A DNA stretch of 64,000 nt from Pelosinus propionicus DSM 13327 (GCF_900114615.1 NZ_FOTS01000007.1:81692-145691); one strand, 5' to 3'; positions 32,614 to 41,647 are shown, counted from the first letter of the stretch. Notes: generated by a model from the letters alone, not told the origin. Numbers and translations: made by a program.

Positions 32614-33939
32614 GTGAAGCAGTTGTCATTATTTAAATTAGCCTGGCCGATATTCTTGGAATTATTTCTGATTACATTGGTCGGATTTGTAAATGTATTT
32701 ATATTAAGCAAGTATGATAGTGTTGCTGCAGCAGCTGTGGAAGCGACGATTCAAATTTTATGGAATTTTCTTTTGCTATTTGCTATCATTTCCATGGGCA
32801 CCTCAGTTTTAGTAGCCCAGAATGTAGGGGCGAAGCGGCCCGAAGAAATTGATAAAGTTGCTGCTGTATCGCTGCTGTTTAATGCGATTTTGGGCGGGTT
32901 GGCCAGTCTGGTGCTAGTCATCGGTGGAAAACAGATGTTGATGTTTATGGGAATTGCTGATAATTTATTATCCTACGCTCATACCTACTTGCTCTTAGCA
33001 GGTGGTTTTATTTTTTTTGATGCGATGCTTTCGTCGGCTGATGCTATACTGAAAGGATTTGGGAAAACAAAGCAGTGTCTTGTGATTACTGCTTTAATGA
33101 ATATTTTAAATTTGATTGGATCTGTTGTATTGGGACTTGGAGTGACTGGAATTCCGGCGATGGGAGTTTATGGTGTTGGAATTGCAGCTGTTTTCAGTAA
33201 AGGAATTGCTGTGTGCTTTGCTTTGCTATATTTATTTACTAAACTGCTCAAACTTAATATTCTGCGTCATTTAGTTCAATTTCCTAAATCTCAGTTGAAA
33301 CAATTATTGAAGATTGGCTTTCCGGCTGCAATGGAAAACATGTCTTATAACATGAGTCAGACAGTGCTGATGACGATCATTATTGTCCACCTGGGTGCCG
33401 ATGCGTATATTACACGCACATATGCCTGGTCCATTATAAAAATGGCTTTTTTATTCTCCTTGGCCATTGGGCAAGCCAATATTATTATGATCGGACAATT
33501 AGTAGGAGCTAAGAAATTTGATGAAGCTGAGAAGGCTGGAATGCAAAATTTCTTGATTGCCTTTGGGTCGGCATGGATCATTGGTGGGATGTTATTCTTA
33601 TTTAGGTATCAACTCATTGGAATCTTCACCACGGATACGAAGATTATCGCTCTTGGTGCTCTGATTTTTGCAATTGATGCTCTTTTAGAGCCGGGGCGAA
33701 CATTTAATATTGTTTTTATTTATGGCCTGCGGGGAGCTGGAGACGTCAATTTTCCAGTTCTGGTTGCCATACTTTCTATGTGGTCTGTTACTATCGGGCT
33801 AGGTTACTATATGGGAGTTATTTTAGGATTTGGTTTGCCGGCGATTTGGGCTCTAATGCTTGTCGATGAATGGCTGCGGGGAATGTGTATGTTATGGCGC
33901 TGGAAAAGCGGTGTATGGAAAACCAAGGTCATGGTATAA
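32614..33939 (+). CDS. MATE-family multidrug/Na+ antiporter
   Basis: About 441 residues with twelve predicted helices in two related halves: MGTSVLVAQNVGAKRPEEIDKVA in the first, and GQANIIMIGQLVGAKKFDEAEKAG in the second. Both are the typical MATE repeats with the VGA-(K/R) segment. It starts LFKLAWPIFLELFLI. The GTG at 32614 lies six bases after a run of seven Gs; upstream ATGs at 32599 and 32608 overlap this site and 32521 has none. Expected role: efflux of cationic compounds driven by Na+ or protons. The end overlaps the convergent gene by 11 bases. Confidence 0.93.
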   Translation: MKQLSLFKLAWPIFLELFLITLVGFVNVFILSKYDSVAAAAVEATIQILWNFLLLFAIISMGTSVLVAQNVGAKRPEEIDKVAAVSLLFNAILGGLASLVLVIGGKQMLMFMGIADNLLSYAHTYLLLAGGFIFFDAMLSSADAILKGFGKTKQCLVITALMNILNLIGSVVLGLGVTGIPAMGVYGVGIAAVFSKGIAVCFALLYLFTKLLKLNILRHLVQFPKSQLKQLLKIGFPAAMENMSYNMSQTVLMTIIIVHLGADAYITRTYAWSIIKMAFLFSLAIGQANIIMIGQLVGAKKFDEAEKAGMQNFLIAFGSAWIIGGMLFLFRYQLIGIFTTDTKIIALGALIFAIDALLEPGRTFNIVFIYGLRGAGDVNFPVLVAILSMWSVTIGLGYYMGVILGFGLPAIWALMLVDEWLRGMCMLWRWKSGVWKTKVMV

Positions 33940-34732
33940 GGAACTTTGCGGTATTTTCCAGCTTCAGCAAAGACTTTTTTGATGAACTGCCGAATTCGGT
34001 CGTATATTTCCAATAACGTTTTGGCATATGACCCATACGGCATTTGGGGTTATGACGACCCTGTATTTCGATGGTATCGTAGAAGAGCTGCCATAGTGCT
34101 CTATAGGATTGTTCCTGTTCATCTGGTTCAGGCAGTTCAAGATCGTCAATGGGAATAATGGCTGACTGGTAAGGATGATAAACTAGTGCCATGCCATGAG
34201 TTTTATCATAAATTAAAAAACGCTCTTCTGGATAACGTTCGCAAAAATGCTGGGTCATCAGCGGCAGCACGCAATTTTTGGGCTCAATTTCAGCGACCAG
34301 AACATTGCTGAAAATGGAGAAGCGTACAAATCCTTTCAGCAGGTGGCTTTCATTATCCAAATGTTTCACAGCCTTAAAGAGGGTATGGACTGCATCATCA
34401 GCCAGCATATCCATTACGGAACGCCCATGGCGATACCCCAAACGCAGGAATAGAAGGATGTACAGCTCTTTTTTAGGAGCACAGGTTAAGAATGCGCGCT
34501 GTATAAAATTTAGGGCATCAAATCCCATTTTTTCTGGGATGGACGCCAGCACTCGATTTGCCTTTTGAACATCGGTCCTAATTTCTTTAGCGGCAAAGAG
34601 CAACGTCTGAGAGATATCCGGCAGAATGATTTCTGTCGGAATTTCTTTTTTATCATAGCTCTCAAATACGCAGCAGAGCAGTCCATCAAAGCTTCCGTCA
34701 TAACGATAAATCAGAGTGAATTGGTCAAGCAT
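33929..34732 (-). CDS. Putative DNA metabolism/repair protein (TIGR03915 family)
   Basis: 267 residues, no membrane segment. It opens with FTLIYRYDGSFDGLLCCVFESYDKKEIP and contains RHGRSVMDMLADDAVHTLFKAVKHLDNESHLLKGFVRF and ERFLIYDKTHGMALVYHPY. This is the partner of the radical-SAM protein encoded upstream; in some species it is fused to a uracil-DNA-glycosylase domain. The reaction is not known. The start has AGGAGG upstream and overlaps the end of the radical-SAM gene by 22 bases, so the two are coupled. A LexA box before the operon supports a DNA-repair role. Confidence 0.88.
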   Translation of the reverse strand: MLDQFTLIYRYDGSFDGLLCCVFESYDKKEIPTEIILPDISQTLLFAAKEIRTDVQKANRVLASIPEKMGFDALNFIQRAFLTCAPKKELYILLFLRLGYRHGRSVMDMLADDAVHTLFKAVKHLDNESHLLKGFVRFSIFSNVLVAEIEPKNCVLPLMTQHFCERYPEERFLIYDKTHGMALVYHPYQSAIIPIDDLELPEPDEQEQSYRALWQLFYDTIEIQGRHNPKCRMGHMPKRYWKYTTEFGSSSKKSLLKLENTAKFLIP

Positions 34733-36048
34733 CTTTGATGATCCTCCTGTGGAAATCCAGATAGTATCATGGGTGGCTGTTCGAAAAGAGAGAGCTGCTC
34801 GGCTTGGGATTGAAGTGGGAAACTCTGGTGATACATACCCAATGTTTTTTCCGACATTAAAGATCGTAGTACTTTATCCTGGGAGATTTTTAAGCTGCCT
34901 ATGACTTTACCGCCACAGTTAATAAAATACTGTGCCCGCTTTAGTACAACTCCTAGTTTCTTAAGATCATTGAATTGGAGAGTAGCTGTGCGGCGGGCAA
35001 TTACAATTCGTCTGGCACTATTGACGCCAATGCCCGGCACTCGCAGCAAGTCAGTATAGGATGCCCGGTTCACATTCATAGGAAAGAAATCCATATGATG
35101 GAGTGCCCAGTTGCATTTCGGATCTAAATAAGGATTGAAGCTTTGATGATGCTCATCCAGAAGCTCATTTGCCGTGAAACCGTAAAAACGAAGCAGCCAG
35201 TCGGCTTGATAAAGCCTATGCTCGCGCCAAAGAGGCGGAGTTGTATCTAAAGTGGGCAGCAGGTCGTTCTCGGCCACGGGCATGTAGGCAGAAAAAAACA
35301 CCCGCTTTAATTTATATTTTTTATAAAGACCTTCTGTTAAATTTAAAATCTGAAAATCAGTGTCTGGCGTAGCACCGATAATCATTTGAGTACTCTGACC
35401 GGCAGGAACAAACTTTGGTGCATGACGATATTTTATGATATCCGTGGAATTTTCTTGAATGCGATTTTGAATGTATTTCATAGGCGCTAAAATAGAATGC
35501 TTTGACTTGTCGGGGGCCAGCATCTGGAGACTGCTCTGGGAAGGGAGTTCAATATTTACACTCATACGATCAGTTAACATGCCTAACTGGGCAATGAGAC
35601 CGCTGTCAGTGCCAGGAATGGCTTTTGCATGGATGTATCCAAAAAATCGATATTCCTCTCGCAGGATGCGCAGTGCCTCAATCATCTGCTCGGTGGTATA
35701 GTCAGGATTTTTTAACACGCCAGAACTCAAAAAAAGTCCTTCAATATAATTGCGTCGATAAAAATTGATGGTTAGTTCTGCCAATTCCCGTGGTGTAAAT
35801 GACGCTCTAGGAGTATCATTTGACTTACGGTTTACACAATACTTACAATCATATGCACATGCATTGGTCATCAGTACCTTTAATAGTGAGATGCAACGCC
35901 CATCTCCTGAGAAGCTGTGGCAGATACCGCTGGCCGCTGCATTGCCAATTCCTCCGGCAGCTGCCTTTTTGTTCACTCCGCTAGAGGTACAGGCAACATC
36001 ATATTTAGCTGCATCGGTCAAAATTTTCAGCTTATCAAAAACATCCAT
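34711..36048 (-). CDS. Putative DNA modification/repair radical SAM protein (TIGR03916 family)
   Basis: 445 residues. The radical SAM cluster motif is TNACAYDCKYCVNR with Cys 64, 68 and 71 (CxxxCxxC). A TIM-barrel core follows, with NYIEGLFLSSGVLKNPDYTTEQM and GQSTQMIIGATPDTD. The C-terminus holds a helix-hairpin-helix, LLRVPGIGVNSARRIV (about 330-345), expected to contact DNA. The family is named for its genomic link with DNA glycosylase-type proteins; the reaction is unproved. AAAGGAG precedes the ATG. A perfect LexA-type box lies about 40 bases upstream. Confidence 0.92.
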   Translation of the reverse strand: MDVFDKLKILTDAAKYDVACTSSGVNKKAAAGGIGNAAASGICHSFSGDGRCISLLKVLMTNACAYDCKYCVNRKSNDTPRASFTPRELAELTINFYRRNYIEGLFLSSGVLKNPDYTTEQMIEALRILREEYRFFGYIHAKAIPGTDSGLIAQLGMLTDRMSVNIELPSQSSLQMLAPDKSKHSILAPMKYIQNRIQENSTDIIKYRHAPKFVPAGQSTQMIIGATPDTDFQILNLTEGLYKKYKLKRVFFSAYMPVAENDLLPTLDTTPPLWREHRLYQADWLLRFYGFTANELLDEHHQSFNPYLDPKCNWALHHMDFFPMNVNRASYTDLLRVPGIGVNSARRIVIARRTATLQFNDLKKLGVVLKRAQYFINCGGKVIGSLKISQDKVLRSLMSEKTLGMYHQSFPLQSQAEQLSLFEQPPMILSGFPQEDHQRCLTNSL

Positions 36049-36085
36049 GTGTATTAGCTCCTTTATGTGTCTTCATTACATTGTA

Positions 36086-36097
36086 GAACATATGTTC
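36086..36097 (-). promoter_or_regulatory. LexA (SOS) box upstream of the radical-SAM repair operon
   Basis: GAACATATGTTC is a perfect match to the Gram-positive LexA/DinR core GAAC-N4-GTTC and is flanked by AT-rich sequence. It lies 38-49 bases before the start codon, in promoter position. The same stretch is also upstream of the divergent alpha/beta hydrolase (106 bases). Confidence 0.8.
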
Positions 36098-36203
36098 GAT
36101 TTTTGCAAAGGAATTTTTGACCATTTAAATAGGTTCTATTCTGTGCTTTTTTATTACGAGCTGAATATATTACCATGTAAAGACTTGATATGGAGTGATT
36201 TGC

Positions 36204-37019
36204 ATGGGATATTTTATTGAAGTCGAACCAAACGTAAACCTTTATGTAGAAGATGTCAATCCAGGAAGCTGTAAGACTATTGTATTTATACATGGTTGGC
36301 CAGCGAATCATAGAATGTTCGAATATCAATTTGACCAGCTTCCAGCTATGGGATATCGCTGTATCGGAATTGATCTTAGAGGATTCGGCAATTCGGATAA
36401 GCCTTGGAGAGGCTATGACTACGATCAGTCAGCAGATGATATTCGATGTGTGGTTGATGCCCTTGGTTTAGAGAACTTTGTACTTGGAGGACATTCTACA
36501 GGGGGAGGCATTGTGATTCGCTACATGGCACGTCACAATGGCTATGGGGTAGCAAAGCTTGCTCTTTTTGCAGCTGCTGCTCCAAGTTTGATTCAACGTC
36601 CATATTTTCCTCATGGCTTAAGGAAAGAAGACGTAGACAAGATGATTCAAGATACACTAAATGATCGTCCTAAAATGCTTAGGGGCTTTGGGGATATGTT
36701 TTTCTTTCAGTATGTATCCCAGCCTTTTTCAGATTGGTTCTTCCAGTTAGGACTACAAGCGGCTGGCTGGTCTACTGCTGCGGTTGCAAACTCGTGGCTA
36801 GATGAAGAAAGGCTCTTTGCCGATCTTGAAGCTATATGCGTTCCTACCTTAATTCTTCATGGTATTCATGATAGAGTATGTTTGTTTCCATTGGCTATTG
36901 CGCAGCATGAAGGAATTAAAAACTCTAAACTTGTGCCCTTCAAGTACAGCGGTCACGGACTGTTCTATGATCAGCGGGATAAATTCAATAAGGAATTAGT
37001 GCAATTTGTGGAGGAATAA
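36204..37019 (+). CDS. Alpha/beta hydrolase (non-heme haloperoxidase/arylesterase-like)
   Basis: 271 residues. Oxyanion-hole HGWPANHRMFEYQ, nucleophile elbow GGHSTGGG (Ser near 96), acid in LHGIHDRVCLF and catalytic His in SGHGLFYDQ complete the triad. It resembles the perhydrolase/arylesterase subfamily (family name 'haloperoxidase' by homology). The ATG at 36204 follows TGGAG nine bases upstream. It stands alone and ends before two hairpins. Substrate unknown. Confidence 0.9.
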   Translation: MGYFIEVEPNVNLYVEDVNPGSCKTIVFIHGWPANHRMFEYQFDQLPAMGYRCIGIDLRGFGNSDKPWRGYDYDQSADDIRCVVDALGLENFVLGGHSTGGGIVIRYMARHNGYGVAKLALFAAAAPSLIQRPYFPHGLRKEDVDKMIQDTLNDRPKMLRGFGDMFFFQYVSQPFSDWFFQLGLQAAGWSTAAVANSWLDEERLFADLEAICVPTLILHGIHDRVCLFPLAIAQHEGIKNSKLVPFKYSGHGLFYDQRDKFNKELVQFVEE

Positions 37020-37053
37020 AGTTGTTCAGAAAAAGATTGCGAAGAACATTATG

Positions 37054-37090
37054 AAAAGGGTTAATTATCAAAATGATAATTAACCCTTTT
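37054..37090 (+). terminator. Long palindromic hairpin (terminator) containing a TTATC-N5-GATAA site
   Basis: Arms AAAAGGGTTAATTATCA / TGATAATTAACCCTTTT around AAA, 17 perfectly paired bases with a T tail. The centre (37065-37079) equals the palindromic site found again at 37210-37224. Confidence 0.65.
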
Positions 37091-37097
37091 CCCAAAT

Positions 37098-37145
37098 AAG
37101 ACTTCAAAAATAGTTTATATAACTTTTGAAGTCCTATTTTTATGG
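37098..37145 (+). terminator. Second hairpin after the alpha/beta hydrolase gene
   Basis: Stem GACTTCAAAA / TTTTGAAGTC followed by CTATTTTTA. With the hairpin before it, this ends the 36204-37019 transcript. Confidence 0.65.
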
Positions 37146-37209
37146 TAAAAAGAGTAGTAAATCTTTAACTTTTCTACTTTAGATGCATATGTGAGAAAAA
37201 AGGGGTTAA

Positions 37210-37242
37210 TTATCAAAATGATAATTTTTATCTTTTTGATAA
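37210..37242 (+). promoter_or_regulatory. Tandem palindromes, candidate enhancer sites for the sigma-54 activator
   Basis: Two sites of the form TTATC-N5-GATAA, TTATCAAAATGATAA (37210-37224) and TTATCTTTTTGATAA (37228-37242), 18 bases apart. They lie about 76-108 bases upstream of the -24 element, the usual place for enhancer-binding-protein sites. A third copy is at 37065-37079. An imperfect Fur-like reading (TGATAATTTTTATC) is an alternative. Confidence 0.6.
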
Positions 37243-37317
37243 TTAAAAAGCAAAGTTTTTTTCTAAGATGCTGCTGTTAGAGGCTGATTTTACTGCGATA
37301 ATATATTTTTTGAATCA

Positions 37318-37333
37318 TGGCATGAAATTTGCA
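37318..37333 (+). promoter_or_regulatory. Sigma-54 (-24/-12) promoter of the diaminopropionate operon
   Basis: TGGCATGAAATTTGCA fits TGGCAC-N5-TTGCW with one mismatch and the exact GG-to-GC spacing of 12 bases. Transcription would start near 37345, about 32 bases before the chosen GTG start of dpaL. The operon ends with a gene for a sigma-54 activator. Confidence 0.8.
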
Positions 37334-37376
37334 ATTAGTAAAAGTGAGAAAAAGTATTAAAAGGAAGGTTGATATC

Positions 37377-38597
37377 GTGCTGGGAAAAATAAAGTGGGTT
37401 AACAATCTCATGGCTAATAATAGTGAATGTAAAGCATCTGTTAGATTCTTAAATAAACAGGAAATTTATAAAGCAAATCAATTTCATATGAGCTTTCCTG
37501 GTTATGAAAAGACACCCTTGCGAAGTCTCAGTCACTTAGCCCAACTATTAGGTGTTTCAGGAATTTATGTAAAAGATGAGTCCTATCGATTTGGTTTAAA
37601 TGCATTTAAGGTTCTTGGCGGTTCTTATGCTATGGCAAGATATATGGCAGAGAAATTGCAGAAAGATATTAGTGAGCTGCCTTTTGGAGAAATAACTTCT
37701 CAGAGAATCAGAGCGCAATTAGGTGATGTTACATTTGCAACGACTACCGATGGCAATCATGGGCGTGGTGTGGCATGGACTGCCCGCCAGCTTGGGCAAA
37801 AATCAGTGGTATATATGCCTAAAGGTTCTTCTCCTCGAAGGCTTGAAAATATTAGGGCAGAGGGAGCGGAAGCAAAGATCACAGATTATAATTATGATGA
37901 TACGGTTCGGATGATTGCAGAAGAATCAGTAGAAAAAGGCTGGATAATGGTTCAGGATACCGCCTGGCAGGGATATGAGGATATTCCTACTTGGATTATG
38001 CAGGGATATGGCACAATGGCAGCAGAAGCCCTAGAGCAGTTAAACGAAATTAAGATCCAGCAGCCTACACATATTTTCATACAGGCAGGAGTCGGCTCTT
38101 TAGCCGCTGCTGTACAAGGTTATTTTGCTTCTGTCTTTGCAGCAAGCAGACCTAAAACTGTTGTTGTGGAGGCTGACCAGGCAGATTGTTTATATAAGTC
38201 AGTGAAGGCTGGTGATGGCAAAGCTAGAATTGTTGGTGGCGATATGGCAACGATTATGGCAGGATTGGCTTGTGGTGAACCCAATACCATCGGCTGGAAT
38301 GTGCTGCGTGATTACAGCGAAATGTTTATGTCTTGTCCTGATTGGGTTGCAGCAAAGGGAATGAGGATCTTGGCAAATCCTCTAGGCAGCGATTGGAAGG
38401 TGGTTTCGGGAGAATCTGGGGCGGTCACGACTGGCGCTTTGGTCGAACTCATGCAGAGTGAACAGCTAAAACAGGCACAAACAGCCTTGGGACTCAATAA
38501 AGACTCAATTGTGCTGCTGTTTAGTACAGAAGGTGATACAGACCCTGATCAATATCGTAGCATTGTTTGGGATGGAGCATATCCCAGTTATAAATAA
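37377..38597 (+). CDS. dpaL: Diaminopropionate ammonia-lyase (YgeX/DpaL)
   Basis: 406 residues, PLP fold type II. The Schiff-base Lys (about 78) is in YRFGLNAFKVLGGSYA. TTDGNHGRGVAWTARQLGQKSVVYMPKGSS and QDTAWQGYEDIPTWIMQGYGTMAAEALEQ are typical of the family, and HIFIQAGVGSLAAAVQGY is the PLP phosphate region. It converts 2,3-diaminopropionate to pyruvate and two ammonia through an aminoacrylate intermediate. The GTG at 37377 follows AAGGAAGG; earlier starts in the frame overlap the sigma-54 promoter. First gene of the operon, followed five codons later by ygeY, as in enterobacteria. Confidence 0.94.
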   Translation: MLGKIKWVNNLMANNSECKASVRFLNKQEIYKANQFHMSFPGYEKTPLRSLSHLAQLLGVSGIYVKDESYRFGLNAFKVLGGSYAMARYMAEKLQKDISELPFGEITSQRIRAQLGDVTFATTTDGNHGRGVAWTARQLGQKSVVYMPKGSSPRRLENIRAEGAEAKITDYNYDDTVRMIAEESVEKGWIMVQDTAWQGYEDIPTWIMQGYGTMAAEALEQLNEIKIQQPTHIFIQAGVGSLAAAVQGYFASVFAASRPKTVVVEADQADCLYKSVKAGDGKARIVGGDMATIMAGLACGEPNTIGWNVLRDYSEMFMSCPDWVAAKGMRILANPLGSDWKVVSGESGAVTTGALVELMQSEQLKQAQTALGLNKDSIVLLFSTEGDTDPDQYRSIVWDGAYPSYK

Positions 38598-38611
38598 AAG
38601 GAGTGAAATTT

Positions 38612-39796
38612 ATGTTGAGCGAAGGCAGAAAAGAAGAATTAATTACACTTTGCAGTGAATTAGTCCAGCAGCAGAGCTATTCTGGTGAAGAAAATCATGT
38701 GGTGCAGCGAATTCGCAAGGCATTTCAAAAAATGGGGTTTGATGATTTTTGGGTGGATTGTTATGGAAATATTGTTGGTCATATTAAGGGAAAGCGACCA
38801 GGTAAACGGATTTTATTTGATGGTCATATTGATACGGTGCCTGTTCCCGATGATGGAAAATGGAAGCAAGCGCCTTTTGGTGGAATATTGAAAGATGGAA
38901 AAATTTACGGTCGAGGCGCATCAGACATGAAGGGGGCCGTCAGTGCCATGATTATGGCAGCAGGATACTTTGCAATGGATACAAAGCGGGATTTTGCCGG
39001 GGATATCTATATTGCTGGAGTAGTACATGAAGAGTGTTTTGAAGGGGTAGCTGCCCGTGAAGTAAGTGAGAGGGTGCAACCGGATTATGTAGTAATTGGG
39101 GAGGCCTCGGAACTGAATTTGAAAATAGGTCAGCGAGGGCGGGCAGAGATTGTAGTAGAAACCTATGGTAGACCTGCTCATTCTGCAAATCCACAGGCCG
39201 GAATTAATGCTGTATACAAGATGTCCAAACTAATTGACAGAATCAGAGAGCTTACCATGACCTTTCATCCTGTTTTAGGACAGGGTATTTTGGAGTTAAC
39301 CGACATTAAATCATCACCCTATCCTGGAGCATCTGTAGTACCTGATTACTGCAGAGCAACCTATGACAGAAGACTGCTGGTTGGCGAAACGCGAGAATCT
39401 GTATTAAAACCAATATTGGATTTAATTGAAGAAATGAGTAGGGAAGATGCTGAGTTTAAAGGGACAGCCTCATATGCCGTTGGAGTTGAGAAATGTTATA
39501 CGGGAACTAACATTGAGGGCGAGAGGTTCTTCCCAGGATGGTTATATGATGAAGAAGATCAATTTATCCAAGCTGCTTTAAAAGGCATAAAAACGATGGG
39601 TATAAGTCCTGCAGTTACTCAATATTCTTTTTGTACCAATGGCAGTCATTATGCTGGTGAAGCAGGAATTAAAACAATTGGCTTTGGACCTTCACGAGAA
39701 AACTTGGCTCATACAATCGATGAATATATTGAAGTCGAACAGTTAGTGAATGTAGCAAATGGCTACTATGGGATTTTGAAAGAAGTATTGAAGTAA
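38612..39796 (+). CDS. ygeY: YgeY family M20 metallohydrolase
   Basis: 394 residues, M20 dinuclear-zinc peptidase/deacylase family. Zinc ligands are visible in LFDGHIDTVPVPD, GRGASDMKGAVSAMIMAAGY, VHEECFEG and a late CTNGSHYAGE. A lid/dimerisation domain occupies about 180-295. The family (YgeY) is named 'selenium metabolism-linked hydrolase' because of its gene neighbourhood; no selenium gene is present here. The ATG at 38612 has AAAGGAG upstream. In this operon it probably removes an acyl or carbamoyl group, or acts on a peptide of diaminopropionate. Confidence 0.92.
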   Translation: MLSEGRKEELITLCSELVQQQSYSGEENHVVQRIRKAFQKMGFDDFWVDCYGNIVGHIKGKRPGKRILFDGHIDTVPVPDDGKWKQAPFGGILKDGKIYGRGASDMKGAVSAMIMAAGYFAMDTKRDFAGDIYIAGVVHEECFEGVAAREVSERVQPDYVVIGEASELNLKIGQRGRAEIVVETYGRPAHSANPQAGINAVYKMSKLIDRIRELTMTFHPVLGQGILELTDIKSSPYPGASVVPDYCRATYDRRLLVGETRESVLKPILDLIEEMSREDAEFKGTASYAVGVEKCYTGTNIEGERFFPGWLYDEEDQFIQAALKGIKTMGISPAVTQYSFCTNGSHYAGEAGIKTIGFGPSRENLAHTIDEYIEVEQLVNVANGYYGILKEVLK

Positions 39797-39811
39797 CAGG
39801 AGGTGCAATCT

Positions 39812-41407
39812 ATGAAGATTCTTATTCAAAATGGTACCGTTATTGATGGAACAGGAGCGAAAGGATTTATAGGCAATGTAGCAATCGAAAATGATAGAAT
39901 CACAGCAGTGGGAAAGACAAGCCTAAATGGATTTGACACCGTCATCGATGGGAAGGGGATGGTAGTTTGTCCGGGATTTATTGATACTCATAGTCATTCT
40001 GATCTCAAAATATTGCTTGACCCCTATGTGATACCTAAGATTCGTCAGGGAGTTACTACTGAAGTCTTAGGTCAGGATGGAATTTCCATGGCACCATTGC
40101 CCAAGCAGTATGTTAGTCCTTGGAGAAAAAATTTAGCAGGTCTTGATGGGGACAGCGATGATGTCGACTGGACCTATGAAACAACAGAGTGCTATCTGAA
40201 AATGATGGAAAAGATCGGAGTCGGTCTCAATGAAAGCTATCTTGTTCCTCACGGCAATATTCGCATGGAAGCTATAGGGCTGGATAATCGTTTGCCTACA
40301 GCAGACGAAATTCAAAAAATGTGTGAAATCACCAGACGAGAAATGGAAGCCGGTGCTTTTGGATTATCAACGGGGCTTATTTATATGCCTTGCGCTTACT
40401 CTGAGGCCAAGGAAATTGTTGAGATGTGCAAAGTTGTTGCTGAATATGATGGTGTCTTTGTTGTTCATCAGCGCAGTGAAGCAGATACCATTGTAGAATC
40501 AATGGAAGAAGTGATTCACATTGGGCGTCAGTCCGGAGTTAAAGTTCACTTTTCACACTTTAAGGTATGTGGCAGAAAGAACTGGGACTTGATTGATCAA
40601 GTTGTGGAGTTATTAGAAAACGCTCAGGCAGAAGGCATCAGGGTTTCTTTTGACCAGTACCCTTATGTAGCAGGAAGTACGATGTTAGGCGTTATTTTAC
40701 CGCCCTGGGTACATGACGGCGGGACAGATAAGCTTCTCAAACGTCTGGAAGATGCTGATCTCAGAGAGAAAATGATTTATGATATTGAGTACGGTATACC
40801 AGGATGGGATAATTTTATAGATTTTGCTGGCTTAGATCAAATCTTTGTAACAAGTGTAAAAACAAAAGCAAATGCGGATTTAATTGGTAAGAATTTAATT
40901 GAAATTGGTCAAATCAGAGGAAAAGATGCCTATCAAGCTACCTTTGACTTGCTGCATGATGAAGAGAATGCCGTAGGTATGGTTGATTTTTATGGGACAG
41001 AAGAGCATGTCATTCGTTTTATGAAGAGACCTGAGCAAAATGTTTGTACCGATGGACTTTTGGGCGGGAAACCCCATCCGCGGGTATTTGGTTCTTTTCC
41101 CAGAGTATTAGGGAAATACGTAAGAGAGGATAAAGCCTTAACATTGGAGGAGGCAATTCAAAAGATGACCTCAAAGCCCGCAGAGGTATTTGGTTTTGTT
41201 GATCGCGGGGTGTTAAAAGCAGGAAATTTTGCTGATATTGTTGTTTTTAATCCGCTAACGATTATTGATAAAGGAACCTTTATTGATCCTGTTCAATACC
41301 CTGAAGGGATTGAGCACGTCATCATTAATGGAAACCCTGTAGTGCAAAATGGTGTGGAGGCCAAAACACTGGCAGGGAGAGTGATTAGAAAGAATGGTCA
41401 ATCATAA
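39812..41407 (+). CDS. N-acyl-D-amino-acid deacylase/D-aminoacylase family amidohydrolase
   Basis: 531 residues, amidohydrolase superfamily. VVCPGFIDTHSHSDLKIL carries the HxH metal pair. QGVTTEVLGQDG, GAFGLSTGLIYMPCAYS, VVHQRSEAD and VHFSHFKV (metal His) follow, and the C-terminal composite domain reads GNFADIVVFNP. This matches D-aminoacylase-type enzymes that remove N-acyl groups from D-amino acids; dihydropyrimidinase-like activities are less likely. The ATG at 39812 follows AGGAGG. Between ygeY and a decayed ridA. Its partner enzymes suggest an N-acyl or N-carbamoyl diaminopropionate-like substrate. Confidence 0.9.
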   Translation: MKILIQNGTVIDGTGAKGFIGNVAIENDRITAVGKTSLNGFDTVIDGKGMVVCPGFIDTHSHSDLKILLDPYVIPKIRQGVTTEVLGQDGISMAPLPKQYVSPWRKNLAGLDGDSDDVDWTYETTECYLKMMEKIGVGLNESYLVPHGNIRMEAIGLDNRLPTADEIQKMCEITRREMEAGAFGLSTGLIYMPCAYSEAKEIVEMCKVVAEYDGVFVVHQRSEADTIVESMEEVIHIGRQSGVKVHFSHFKVCGRKNWDLIDQVVELLENAQAEGIRVSFDQYPYVAGSTMLGVILPPWVHDGGTDKLLKRLEDADLREKMIYDIEYGIPGWDNFIDFAGLDQIFVTSVKTKANADLIGKNLIEIGQIRGKDAYQATFDLLHDEENAVGMVDFYGTEEHVIRFMKRPEQNVCTDGLLGGKPHPRVFGSFPRVLGKYVREDKALTLEEAIQKMTSKPAEVFGFVDRGVLKAGNFADIVVFNPLTIIDKGTFIDPVQYPEGIEHVIINGNPVVQNGVEAKTLAGRVIRKNGQS

Positions 41408-41460
41408 AAACTGAATATTTTTAATTGATGCGCAAATGAGTAGTATAAGGGGGCAATTTT

Positions 41461-41647
41461 ATGAAAACGGTTGTAAATACTGATAAAGCGCCAGGGGCAA
41501 TTCTTAAAAGATTTAAATGATTTTCAGGCTGTGAATGAGATTTATGGTTTGTACTTTAAAGAGCAGGCTCCTGCTCGGGCATGTGTACAGGTAGTAAAGT
41601 TACCGAAGGATGTTATGGTTGAAATTGAAGGGATTGCTGTAATCTAA
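41461..41647 (+). pseudogene. ridA: Broken ridA (2-iminopropanoate deaminase) with internal deletion
   Basis: A good start region (GGGGG then ATG) encodes [14 protein letters not shown], the normal RidA N-terminus, and then runs into a stop. In the next frame the sequence continues as [19 protein letters not shown]...[27 protein letters not shown], the normal RidA C-terminal third, ending at 41647. About 60-70 central codons are missing and the frame is shifted at the junction near GGGCAATTC. RidA removes the reactive imine/enamine made by PLP lyases such as DpaL, so loss of this copy beside dpaL is notable. This occupies most of the 321-base gap. Confidence 0.85.

Noticed and set aside
35765..36220. 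151-codon plus-strand frame over the start of the radical-SAM gene
   Set aside because: Antisense to a well-supported gene and runs across the LexA box and promoter.
37219..37233. Fur box in the sigma-54 operon upstream region
   Set aside because: TGATAATTTTTATCT matches only 12 of 14 positions, and the TTATC-N5-GATAA reading gives two equally spaced sites, so the enhancer-site explanation is preferred.
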